Of a DNA stretch of 12,455 nucleotides, positions 1 through 6,569 are shown piece after piece. Under the pieces are notes generated by a model. That model was not told the origin of the DNA. It saw only the letters and a program-made list of their open reading frames with translations, and made no database searches. How positions within the stretch are numbered: the first letter of the stretch is position 1; each line of letters begins with the position of its first letter. This DNA is from an uncultured Prevotella sp. Lineage in GTDB: Bacteria; Bacteroidota; Bacteroidia; Bacteroidales; Bacteroidaceae. The translations under genes and the position numbers were made by a program. The stretch is taken from contig URFI01000047.1 of the NCBI GenBank assembly GCA_900547085.1, positions 1 through 12,455 on the forward strand. Direction: 5' to 3'.

Positions 1-2
1 AA

Positions 3-1016
3 ATCGGCTCCATCGCTGTGCGAGTATTGTCGTTTAGGGACATCACCATTGATCAAGAGTTTTGGGAGTCAAGACTAAAAGCTGCCTTGAATATGCGCAT
101 TGCCATTGGTATTGCTGACAATCCAACAAACAACACCTACCGATTGGTGCACGGTGAAGGCGACATGTTGCCAGGCTTAATCATTGATTGTTATGGAAAA
201 ACGGCCGTCATGCAAGCGCATAGTGTTGGCATGCATGTGGAACGACTGCCTATATGCGAGGCTCTTAGGAGCGTGATGGGCAGTCGTATCGAGCATGTTT
301 TCTATAAAAGCGAGACCACCTTGCCGTTCAAAGCCGAATTGGGACAACAGGATGGATTCCTCTATGGTGGCAGTGATGACAATGTGGCTATCGAGAATGG
401 ATTGAAATTCCATGTGGATTGGTTGAAAGGACAAAAGACCGGGTTTTTCGTAGACCAGCGTGAAAACCGTACTTTGCTTGAAAAATATGCCAAAAACCGC
501 TCGGTACTCAACATGTTTTGCTACACTGGAGGGTTCTCCGTGTATGCCATGCGGGGTGGGGCCAAGCTCGTTCATTCAGTTGATAGCAGTGCTAAAGCTG
601 TAGAGTTGACCAATGCGAACATCGAGTTGAACTTCCCGTCGGATGCCAGGCATGCGGCTTTCTGTGACGATGCGTTCAAGTATCTCGACGCTCACGATGC
701 ACAATACGACCTGGTGGTGCTGGATCCTCCCGCCTTTGCCAAGCATCGGGCGGCGCTACGCAATGCTTTGAAAGGCTATACCCGACTGAACGTTAAGGGG
801 TTCGAGCGCATTAAGCCCGGTGGAATACTGTTTACTTTCAGTTGTTCACAGGTGGTCACGAAAGAAAACTTCAGGAATGCGGTGTTTACGGCGGCAGCCC
901 AGGCCAAGCGCAAGGTTCGTATTCTGCATCAATTGCACCAGCCAGCCGACCATCCCATCAATATTTACCATCCCGAAGGAGAATATCTGAAGGGCCTCGT
1001 TTTATACGTTGAATAA
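3..1016 (+). CDS. rlmI: RlmI-type 23S rRNA (cytosine-5)-methyltransferase, 5'-truncated by window edge
   Basis: Class I SAM-dependent rRNA methyltransferase of the RlmI/YccW type, which in E. coli makes m5C at position 1962 of 23S rRNA. The reading frame is open from the first complete codon at base 3, and the peptide IGSIAVRVLSF reads smoothly across the GTG at 18. That GTG is therefore an internal valine codon; the true start and most of the N-terminal PUA domain lie left of the window. Visible motifs are FFVDQREN (444-467), the SAM-binding VLNMFCYTGGFS (504-539), the motif IV DPPAFAK (723-743), and FSCS with the likely catalytic cysteine codon at 843-845. The C-terminus is complete and its last 8 nt overlap the tilS start, suggesting co-transcription. 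The family call is firm. The exact target base is inferred from E. coli and could differ. Confidence 0.88.
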   Translation: MGSIAVRVLSFRDITIDQEFWESRLKAALNMRIAIGIADNPTNNTYRLVHGEGDMLPGLIIDCYGKTAVMQAHSVGMHVERLPICEALRSVMGSRIEHVFYKSETTLPFKAELGQQDGFLYGGSDDNVAIENGLKFHVDWLKGQKTGFFVDQRENRTLLEKYAKNRSVLNMFCYTGGFSVYAMRGGAKLVHSVDSSAKAVELTNANIELNFPSDARHAAFCDDAFKYLDAHDAQYDLVVLDPPAFAKHRAALRNALKGYTRLNVKGFERIKPGGILFTFSCSQVVTKENFRNAVFTAAAQAKRKVRILHQLHQPADHPINIYHPEGEYLKGLVLYVE

Positions 1017-2334
1017 GTTTGAGCATCATATTCAGCAATATATTTCATCTTTGTCGTTGCTTCACAAAGATGAGTTGTATCTGGTAGCTCTTTCAGGCGG
1101 AGCCGACAGCGTGTGCTTGCTTCGCTGCCTCAAAGCACTGGGTTACCGCTTTGAAGCCATCCATTGCAATTTTCGTTTACGCGGTGAAGAGTCGGATAGG
1201 GATGAGCTTTTTTGCCAAGAGTTATGTCAAAATCTTGACATCCCCCTGCATTTGGCGCATTTTGACACGCGCTCTTATGCCCAGTTGCACCATGTGAGCA
1301 TTGAAATGGCGGCGCGCGAGCTGAGATACGCCCATTTCAAAAACCTTTGTAAGGACATGGGTGCCGGTGGTGTTTGTGTGGGTCATCATCAAGACGACAG
1401 TGTAGAAACCATTTTAATCAACCTGGTTCGCTCAACAGGAATTCATGGATTGACGGGCATTGCGCCTAAAAACGATTATATATACAGACCACTACTTTGT
1501 GTAAGTCGCAAAGAGATAACCGATTACCTGAAAACTATTCAACAAAATTATATCACAGACAGCACCAATTTAGTGCCAGATGTTCAGCGCAATAAAATGC
1601 GGTTGGAAGTGATTCCGCATTTGGAAAGCATCAATCCGGCGGCACAGCAAAACATCTTGCAAACAGCCCAGCGCCTGGCTGATGTCGTGAGTATCCTTGA
1701 CGGGTGGATGGAACGAGTGGCCCAGTGGAAACTCCGTGGACCTTATTGGTGTTTCCCTCTGAAGGAGGTTACGCACGAATACATATTGTGGTATTTGCTA
1801 AAAAACTACCAATTCACCTCCAAGCAGGTTGACAACATTTATGAGAACAGAAACAACGGCAGCGGAAGAGTGTGGACATCCAAGACTCACGAGTTGCTGA
1901 TTGACCGCAACCAACTGGTGTTGGCACAGCGCAACAATGAACCACAGAAGCCACTTACCATTCCCGAACCAGGTGTTTTCCGCTACGATGCTAAGTTGAA
2001 AGTGAGGATTTCCGTTACCGCCGCCCCCATATCGGCTCAAACCGTCAAGGATAAACGCTGTGCCTACATGGATTTTGACCAAGTAAGTTTTCCGTTAGTA
2101 CTCAGACCTGTCCAGTCGGCCGACCGCTTCCAGCCTTTCGGTATGAAAGGAACCAAACTGTTGAGCGACTATATGACAGACCGCAAGATGTCACTTTTTG
2201 AGAAACGGCAGCAACTGGTGCTGACCGACCATCAAGGTCATATACTTTGGGTAATGGAGGAGAGGCTGGCCGATCCCTATAAGATGACAGAAGCTACGCA
2301 AACGGTTTTAAAAGTTGAAATGCTTCACGAATGA
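1009..2334 (+). CDS. tilS: tRNA(Ile)-lysidine synthetase TilS
   Basis: Cytoplasmic ATP-dependent enzyme that attaches lysine to C34 of the CAU-anticodon tRNA-Ile, changing its decoding from AUG to AUA; normally essential. The 441-aa protein has the PP-loop SGGADS at residues 29-34, the conserved NFRLRGEES at 54-62, and GHHQDD at 125-130 followed by SVETILINLVRSTG. The C-terminal tRNA-binding domain is present, with RFQPFGMKGTKLLSDYM at 373-389. Length and the position of the PP-loop match Bacteroidetes TilS, which supports the TTG start at 1009. That start overlaps the end of the methyltransferase gene by 8 nt, so translational coupling is likely. No in-frame ATG lies before the PP-loop. No anomalies were seen. 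Confidence 0.93.
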   Translation: MNKFEHHIQQYISSLSLLHKDELYLVALSGGADSVCLLRCLKALGYRFEAIHCNFRLRGEESDRDELFCQELCQNLDIPLHLAHFDTRSYAQLHHVSIEMAARELRYAHFKNLCKDMGAGGVCVGHHQDDSVETILINLVRSTGIHGLTGIAPKNDYIYRPLLCVSRKEITDYLKTIQQNYITDSTNLVPDVQRNKMRLEVIPHLESINPAAQQNILQTAQRLADVVSILDGWMERVAQWKLRGPYWCFPLKEVTHEYILWYLLKNYQFTSKQVDNIYENRNNGSGRVWTSKTHELLIDRNQLVLAQRNNEPQKPLTIPEPGVFRYDAKLKVRISVTAAPISAQTVKDKRCAYMDFDQVSFPLVLRPVQSADRFQPFGMKGTKLLSDYMTDRKMSLFEKRQQLVLTDHQGHILWVMEERLADPYKMTEATQTVLKVEMLHE

Positions 2335-2407
2335 ACATCATCTTATCATATACCAACTGCGCTCCCAACCAATTGAAAACCATGATGATACATAGATAGC
2401 TTTAAAA

Positions 2408-2436
2408 GCATTGAGTTTGGCGTTCAAACTCAATGC
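2408..2436. terminator. Perfect 12-bp hairpin, possible bidirectional transcription end
   Basis: GCATTGAGTTTG (2408-2419), loop GCGTT, then CAAACTCAATGC (2425-2436) forms a perfect 12-bp stem in the tilS/kdsB convergent gap, where a shared terminator would be expected. The left arm can instead pair over 12 bp with CCAAACTCAATG at 2446-2457, using bases 2409-2420, so two mutually exclusive folds exist. No U-tract follows on either strand, which lowers confidence in termination. Confidence 0.4.
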
Positions 2437-2456
2437 AATTGAGCCCCAAACTCAAT

Positions 2457-2475
2457 GACTTTGGCGGCCAAAGTC
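2457..2475. repeat. Perfect 8-bp hairpin, second stem of the palindromic element
   Basis: GACTTTGG (2457-2464), loop CGG, then CCAAAGTC (2468-2475). It has the same TTTGGCG-centred layout as the 12-bp hairpin upstream, as if derived from a related unit. No T-run follows it on either strand. Confidence 0.5.
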
Positions 2476-2520
2476 CATGCTATTGAAAATCCATCATCAT
2501 GCCGTTCGTTATCCCACCTG

Positions 2521-3261
2521 CTACAAGTGGCCTAAAAAGCGTTCGGCTCGATCCAAATCTTCGGGTGTGTCTATTCCTACTGTCTCAATGTCAGTGAGGC
2601 CAACCTTGATGCGATAACCATTCTGCAACCACCTTAATTGTTCCAAACTTTCAGCCAATTCCAACGAAGATTGTGGCAACTGGGTGATTCCCTTGAGAAC
2701 CTCTCTGCGGTAAGCGTAAATGCCCAGATGCTTTAAAAAGGGATATTGGCTCATCCACTCGTCACCTTTTTTGTTTCTGATGAATGGGATGACCGACCTT
2801 GAAAAATACAGCGCATACCCATCTTTATCCACCACAATCTTCGGCGAGTTGGGGTTTTCCAGCGCCTCCTGGCTTTCAAACCGTTTTCCCAGCGTTGCTA
2901 TTTGCGTCTTGGAGTCGTCGAAGCAATGGCACAACGTTTCTATTTGCTGTCGCTGAATGAACGGCTCGTCGCCCTGAATGTTGAGCACAACGTCGCACGT
3001 CAGCCCCAATTGCCCTACAGCTTCCTCGATTCTGTCTGTTCCACTTTGATGGTTAGGGCTGGTCATCACCACTTTTCCGCCAAATGCTGTGACGGCATCA
3101 AAGATGCGCTGGTCGTCCGTTGCGACGAAAGCATCTTCCAATACCTGTGAAACCTGCTCGTACACCCGTTGGATAACGGTCTTGCCTTCCAGCATAGCCA
3201 ACGGTTTTCCAGGGAAACGGGACGACCCATAGCGGGCTGGTATGATACCTGTAAACTTCAT
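2521..3261 (-). CDS. kdsB: 3-deoxy-manno-octulosonate cytidylyltransferase (CMP-Kdo synthetase)
   Basis: Cytoplasmic enzyme that joins Kdo to CTP to give CMP-Kdo, the activated sugar used for the inner core of lipopolysaccharide. The 246-aa length is typical of the family. Motifs are the nucleotide-binding RYGSSRFPGKPL at residues 10-21, GTDRI at 74-78, NIQGDEPF at 94-101 with the metal-binding aspartate, and GIDTPEDL at 229-236. The ATG start sits right at the first conserved strand (MKFTGIIPAR). The gene converges with tilS and diverges from the MORN-repeat gene across a 105-bp gap, so it is probably transcribed alone. It marks the host as a Gram-negative with Kdo-containing LPS. No anomalies were seen. 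Confidence 0.96.
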   Translation of the reverse strand: MKFTGIIPARYGSSRFPGKPLAMLEGKTVIQRVYEQVSQVLEDAFVATDDQRIFDAVTAFGGKVVMTSPNHQSGTDRIEEAVGQLGLTCDVVLNIQGDEPFIQRQQIETLCHCFDDSKTQIATLGKRFESQEALENPNSPKIVVDKDGYALYFSRSVIPFIRNKKGDEWMSQYPFLKHLGIYAYRREVLKGITQLPQSSLELAESLEQLRWLQNGYRIKVGLTDIETVGIDTPEDLDRAERFLGHL

Positions 3262-3283
3262 AAAAAATCTAATTTAAGACGTA

Positions 3284-3291
3284 CAAAGATA
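3284..3291 (-). promoter_or_regulatory. Putative -7 element for kdsB
   Basis: On the minus strand this reads TATCTTTG, an exact match to the Bacteroidetes -7 consensus TAnnTTTG, with its 3' edge about 22 nt before the kdsB ATG. No TTTG -33 box lies at the usual spacing, so the call rests on the -7 element and its position alone. Confidence 0.4.
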
Positions 3292-3309
3292 CTAAATAAT
3301 ACTAATATC

Positions 3310-3340
3310 TTTGCTGTCTCAGTAAAAATAAGTACTTTTG
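3310..3340 (+). promoter_or_regulatory. Bacteroidetes primary-sigma promoter for the MORN-repeat gene
   Basis: TTTG at 3310-3313, a 19-nt spacer, then TACTTTTG at 3333-3340: an exact match to the Bacteroidetes sigma-70-type consensus TTTG-N19-TAnnTTTG. The predicted transcript start near 3346-3348 leaves a leader of about 20 nt before the GTG at 3367. This supports starting the gene there rather than at the upstream in-frame ATG at 3169, which lies inside kdsB. Confidence 0.75.
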
Positions 3341-3366
3341 GACGGTACAACAAAACCCATTATCAC

Positions 3367-4494
3367 GTGAAGAAAGAACTGTTATCTATCATATTGTTAC
3401 TATTTCCATTCTATGTTTTTGCCCAAAAACTCACCTTAGGCTCTTGTACAATATCTGAAGGCGAGGGCAAAACGCGCGTCACTGGACAATACAAAGGAGA
3501 AATGTCTGGCGGCAAGCCTCAGGGGAAGGGCAACGTGCTCTACAGCAATGGCAACACTTACGAGGGCGAGTTTGTTAAAGGCAGACGACAGGGGTATGGC
3601 ATCTATACGTTTGCCGATGGAGAAAAATATGAAGGTCAGTGGTTTCAAAACCAGCAGCACGGACGGGGCACCTATTATTTCGCGAACAACAATAAGTATG
3701 TGGGATTGTGGTTTCGCGACTATCAGCAAGGTCATGGTGTGATGTATTATTATAATGGTGACCGCTATGAGGGCAACTGGTATCAAGACAAACGCCAAGG
3801 CAAGGGAACTTACACCTTTTCTACCGGCGCCTATTATAAAGGTCAGTGGAAAGATGACGAGAAAAGTGGCAAGGGATACTTTGATTGGGGCGATGGTTCT
3901 AGCTATGACGGTCAGTGGCAGAACAATGTGCGTGAAGGACTTTACAAATATGCCGACGGCGACGTCTATTCAGGCGACTGGCGGGGCGACATCCAGAACG
4001 GAAAAGGTATCTATAAATTTCAAAACGGCGACGTGTACGAAGGTGAATACGTTGAGGGCGAACGAACAGGAGAAGGCATCTTCCGTTTGGCCAACGGTGA
4101 TAAATATACTGGAACGTTCAAAGATGGACAGAAAAACGGTGTGGGAACAATGACATGGGCCAATGGCGACCGATACACCGGGTTGTGGAAAAATGACTTG
4201 CAAAACGGAAAAGGAAAGCTGGTGAAGAAGAACGGCGATGTTTTTGAAGGTGACTTTAAGGCCGGGAAGGTGCATGGAGAAGTGATTATTCACTATGCTG
4301 ACGGCAGCAAATACAAGGGTACGTTCAAGAATGGTAAGCGCAACGGCCCTGCCATAGAAGAAACTAAAGACGGTAAGCGATTCGAAGGGTCGTATGTAGA
4401 CGATGCCAGAGACGGCAAGTTTGTTGAGAAAGATCGCAATGGAAAGATTATTCAGCGCGGACATTACGAACGAGGTCGCCGTTATGTGGATTAG
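3367..4494 (+). CDS. Exported MORN-repeat protein of unknown function
   Basis: The protein is 375 aa from a GTG start at 3367. It begins KKELLSIILLLFPFYVFAQ, a signal peptide with probable cleavage near residue 19, and so should be secreted to the periplasm or beyond. From about residue 40 it consists of about 14 consecutive 23-aa MORN units of the form (D/N/E)xYxGxWxxxxxxGxGxxxxxxG, ending in a degenerate unit (KIIQRGHYERGRRYVD). Unit 7 (SSYDGQWQNNVREGLYKYADG) is only 21 aa, and units 12-14 drift from consensus. MORN repeats form elongated beta-hairpin arrays that can act as lipid-binding or scaffold surfaces in other organisms; no enzymatic domain is seen. The start is chosen because the longer in-frame ORF from 3169 would lie inside kdsB and put the signal peptide inside the protein. 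It has its own consensus promoter and lies 43 nt upstream of glgB on the same strand. Confidence 0.85.
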   Translation: MKKELLSIILLLFPFYVFAQKLTLGSCTISEGEGKTRVTGQYKGEMSGGKPQGKGNVLYSNGNTYEGEFVKGRRQGYGIYTFADGEKYEGQWFQNQQHGRGTYYFANNNKYVGLWFRDYQQGHGVMYYYNGDRYEGNWYQDKRQGKGTYTFSTGAYYKGQWKDDEKSGKGYFDWGDGSSYDGQWQNNVREGLYKYADGDVYSGDWRGDIQNGKGIYKFQNGDVYEGEYVEGERTGEGIFRLANGDKYTGTFKDGQKNGVGTMTWANGDRYTGLWKNDLQNGKGKLVKKNGDVFEGDFKAGKVHGEVIIHYADGSKYKGTFKNGKRNGPAIEETKDGKRFEGSYVDDARDGKFVEKDRNGKIIQRGHYERGRRYVD

Positions 4495-5724
4495 ACGTTT
4501 CTTATATATCATTATCCTATATTAAGTCTGTTCAATCATGAAAAATAATGCGTCATATCAACCAAAAGGTGCAGAAAAAAAACATAAGGAAGAGGTAGCG
4601 AGTGAGTTGGGTATCATCAAGAATGATCCTTATCTGGAACCTTACGCCAACGCCATCTGTGGCAGGCATGAGCATGCGATGGCGACGCAAAGACGTTTGA
4701 CACAAAACGGAAAGTTTACTTTAAGCGAATTTGCTTCGGGACACCATTATTTCGGTTTGCACCCGACTGCAGAAGGGTGGGTGTTTAGAGAGTGGGCACC
4801 CCATGCGACGGCCATTTATCTAGTTGGTGACTTCAACAATTGGGAAGAACGGCCTGAATATGCCGCCAAGCGTGTTGAGGGAACGGGCAACTGGGAACTG
4901 ATGATGGACAAGACTTCCATCCACCATGGTGATCTTTACAAGATGCATGTATATTGGGAAGGTGGTCAGGGTGAGCGCATTCCGGCTTGGGTGAACCGTG
5001 TGGTTCAAGACAATCAGACTAAGATTTTCTCGGCTCAGGTATGGTGTCCGGAGGTGCTTTACGCATGGAAGACAACCAACTTTAAAGCCTCCAGAGATCC
5101 GTTGTTCATCTACGAATGTCATATAGGCATGGCGCAGGATGCCGAGAAGGTTGGTACATACACCGAATTCAAGGATTATGTACTGCCGCGCATCGTGAAA
5201 GCAGGTTACAATTGCATACAGATTATGGCCATACAGGAGCATCCTTATTATGGCTCTTTTGGCTATCATGTCAGCTCGTTCTTTGCAGCATCCTCGAGAT
5301 TTGGTACACCAGAAGAACTGAAAGAGTTGATAGATGTAGCCCATCAGCAGGGCGTGGCTGTCATCATGGATATCGTGCACAGTCATGCAGTCAAGAACGT
5401 GGATGAGGGACTGGGTAATCTTGCGGGCGATCCTAATCAGTATTTCTGTCCTGATGACAGGCACGAACATCCTGCATGGGATAGTTTGTGTTTTGATTAT
5501 GGAAAGGATGAGGTGATGTACTTTCTGCTGTCCAACTGTAAATATTGGTTGGAAGAATTTCATTTTGATGGGTTCCGTTTCGATGGTGTCACCTCGATGC
5601 TCTATTATAGCCATGGATTGGGGGAGGCGTTTACCAACTATTCCGATTATTATAACGGTCACCAGGACAGTGATGCCATTTGTTATCTGACATTGGCAAA
5701 TCAGGTTATTCATGAAGTGAACCC

Positions 5725-5728
5725 GGAG
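5725..5728 (+). other. First deletion junction in glgB (about 16 nt missing)
   Basis: The family sequence runs NP-x-AITIA-EEVSGMPG. Here the proline codon (5723-5725) is followed by only two bases before the EE codons (5728-5733), where six codons are expected. The loss of about 16 nt moves the frame from 4538-phase to 5743-phase. It removes the strand leading into GH13 region III; the acid/base glutamate codon itself (5728-5730) survives just past the junction. Deletion size is inferred from remembered family sequence, not an alignment. Confidence 0.75.
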
Positions 5729-5937
5729 AAGAGGTTAGCGGCATGCCGGGCTTGGCTGCCAAGGTGAAGGATGGCGGCTTGGGCTTTGATTACCGCATGT
5801 CCATGAACATACCCGATTTCTGGATCAAGACCATCAAGGAGTTGAAGGATGAGGATTGGAAACCCAGCTCCATCTTTTGGGAAATCAAGAACCGGCGTTC
5901 TGACGAGCAAACTATCTCGTATTGTGAAAGTCATGAC

Positions 5938-5944
5938 CAGGCTG
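5938..5944 (+). other. Second deletion junction in glgB (about 32 nt missing)
   Basis: The family sequence runs ESHDQALVGDKTIIFRLIDADMYW. Here CAG (Q, 5938-5940) is followed by a single base before CTG (L, 5942-5944), where eleven codons (A to R) are expected. The loss of about 32 nt returns reading to the original frame. AGGCT at 5939-5943 can serve both as the end of Q-A and as the start of R-L, consistent with deletion, or assembly collapse, between short direct repeats. Confidence 0.75.
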
Positions 5945-6569
5945 ATTGACGCTGACATGTATTGGCATTTCAAGAAAGGTGATGAAAATGCCCTGGTTCA
6001 TCGTGGTATAGCGCTTCACAAGATGATTAGATTGATTACTGCATCCACGATAAATGGAGGTTATCTCAACTTCATGGGTAACGAGTTCGGGCATCCTGAA
6101 TGGATTGATTTTCCAAGAGAAGGAAATGGATGGAGCCATAAATATGCTCGAAGACAGTGGAACTTGGAGGACAACCAGGAGCTGGATTATCACTATTTAG
6201 GCGACTTCGACCGCGTGATGGTCAACCTGTTGAAATCGCAGAAGGGATTCAATAAGACTGCTGTTCAGGAGATTTGGCATCATGATGGCGATCAAATATT
6301 GTGCTACATGCGGGGAGATTTGGTGTTTGTATTTAACTTCTCACCCTCCCAATCGTTTGTTGATTACGGCTTTCTCGCTCCGGCAGGAAGCTATCAGGTG
6401 GTGTTGAATACGGATGATCCTAAGTTTGGCGGTAATGGTTTGACAGACGATAGCGTGGAGCATTTAACCAATTTTGACCCCCTGTACGAAGAAGCAAACA
6501 AGGGCTGGCTTAAATTATACATCCCGGCACGCAGTGCCATGGTCTTGAAAAAAAAGTAAACATATTCTC

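Larger units (their letters stand above)
2381..2501. repeat. Nested palindromic intergenic element between convergent tilS and kdsB
   Basis: This element occupies most of the 186-nt gap between tilS and kdsB. A 9-bp outer inverted repeat, CATGATGAT (2381-2389) and ATCATCATG (2493-2501), encloses several hairpins. Each outer arm is also preceded or overlapped by a copy of ATTGAAAA plus CCAT (2372-2383 and 2482-2494). Inside are a perfect 12-bp stem (2408-2419 with 2425-2436), a weak 6-bp stem (2438-2443 with 2451-2456) and a perfect 8-bp stem (2457-2464 with 2468-2475). No poly-T run follows any stem, so it is not a textbook intrinsic terminator, although it could still end transcription in both directions. 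A REP- or MITE-like dispersed element is the main alternative. The structure is seen directly; its role is inferred. Confidence 0.6.
4538..6559 (+). pseudogene. glgB: 1,4-alpha-glucan (glycogen) branching enzyme, disrupted by two internal deletions
   Basis: Glycogen branching enzyme of the eukaryotic-like GH13 type, which makes alpha-1,6 branches in cytoplasmic glycogen. The first 396 codons are in frame: a CBM48-like domain at about residues 68-155, GH13 region I DIVHSH at 278-283, and region II GFRFDGVTSM at 345-354 with nucleophile D349. After VNP (codon 396) the homologous sequence moves to another frame: EEVSGMPGLAAKV starts at 5728 and continues to ESHDQA, ending in TGA at 5947. RLIDADMYWHF at 5939 then resumes the original frame to the normal C-terminus at 6559. 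Read straight through, translation stops at TGA 5765-5767 after 409 aa. Compared with the conserved family sequence, about 16 nt (around AITIA) and about 32 nt (around LVGDKTIIF) are missing; restoring both gives a normal length of about 689 aa. The rest shows no decay, so this is either a very recent lesion or an assembly error. Confidence 0.85.

Noticed and set aside
2381..2501. Palindromic cluster as a CRISPR array or tRNA gene
   Set aside because: The arms are inverted rather than evenly spaced direct repeats, there are no spacers, and no cloverleaf with TTCGA-like T-loop or CCA end can be drawn.
3169..3366. Extended N-terminus of the MORN protein from an ATG at 3169
   Set aside because: It would overlap kdsB in antisense, start upstream of the consensus promoter and bury the signal peptide inside the protein.
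3480..4440. Tandem ~69-bp periodicity as a CRISPR array or satellite repeat
   Set aside because: The periodicity follows 23-aa MORN units with diverged DNA; there are no conserved direct repeats with unique spacers.
3970..4512. 180-codon open frame on the minus strand opposite the MORN repeats, and similar frames at 3436-3798 and 3755-4153
   Set aside because: Antisense or out-of-frame shadows of the repetitive MORN coding sequence; the periodic composition keeps alternative frames open.
4820..5713. 297-codon open frame on the minus strand opposite glgB
   Set aside because: It lies wholly antisense to conserved GH13 sequence, its translation shows no recognisable motif, and it is explained by codon bias of the plus-strand gene.
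5723..5949. Programmed ribosomal frameshifting or bypassing in glgB
   Set aside because: Frameshifting cannot restore conserved residues that are absent from the DNA; no slippery site or stimulatory hairpin is evident at either junction.
5849..6559. Separate 236-aa gene starting at ATG 5849
   Set aside because: Its first ~30 codons are out of the frame that matches GlgB, and the rest is simply the C-terminal part of GlgB after the second deletion.
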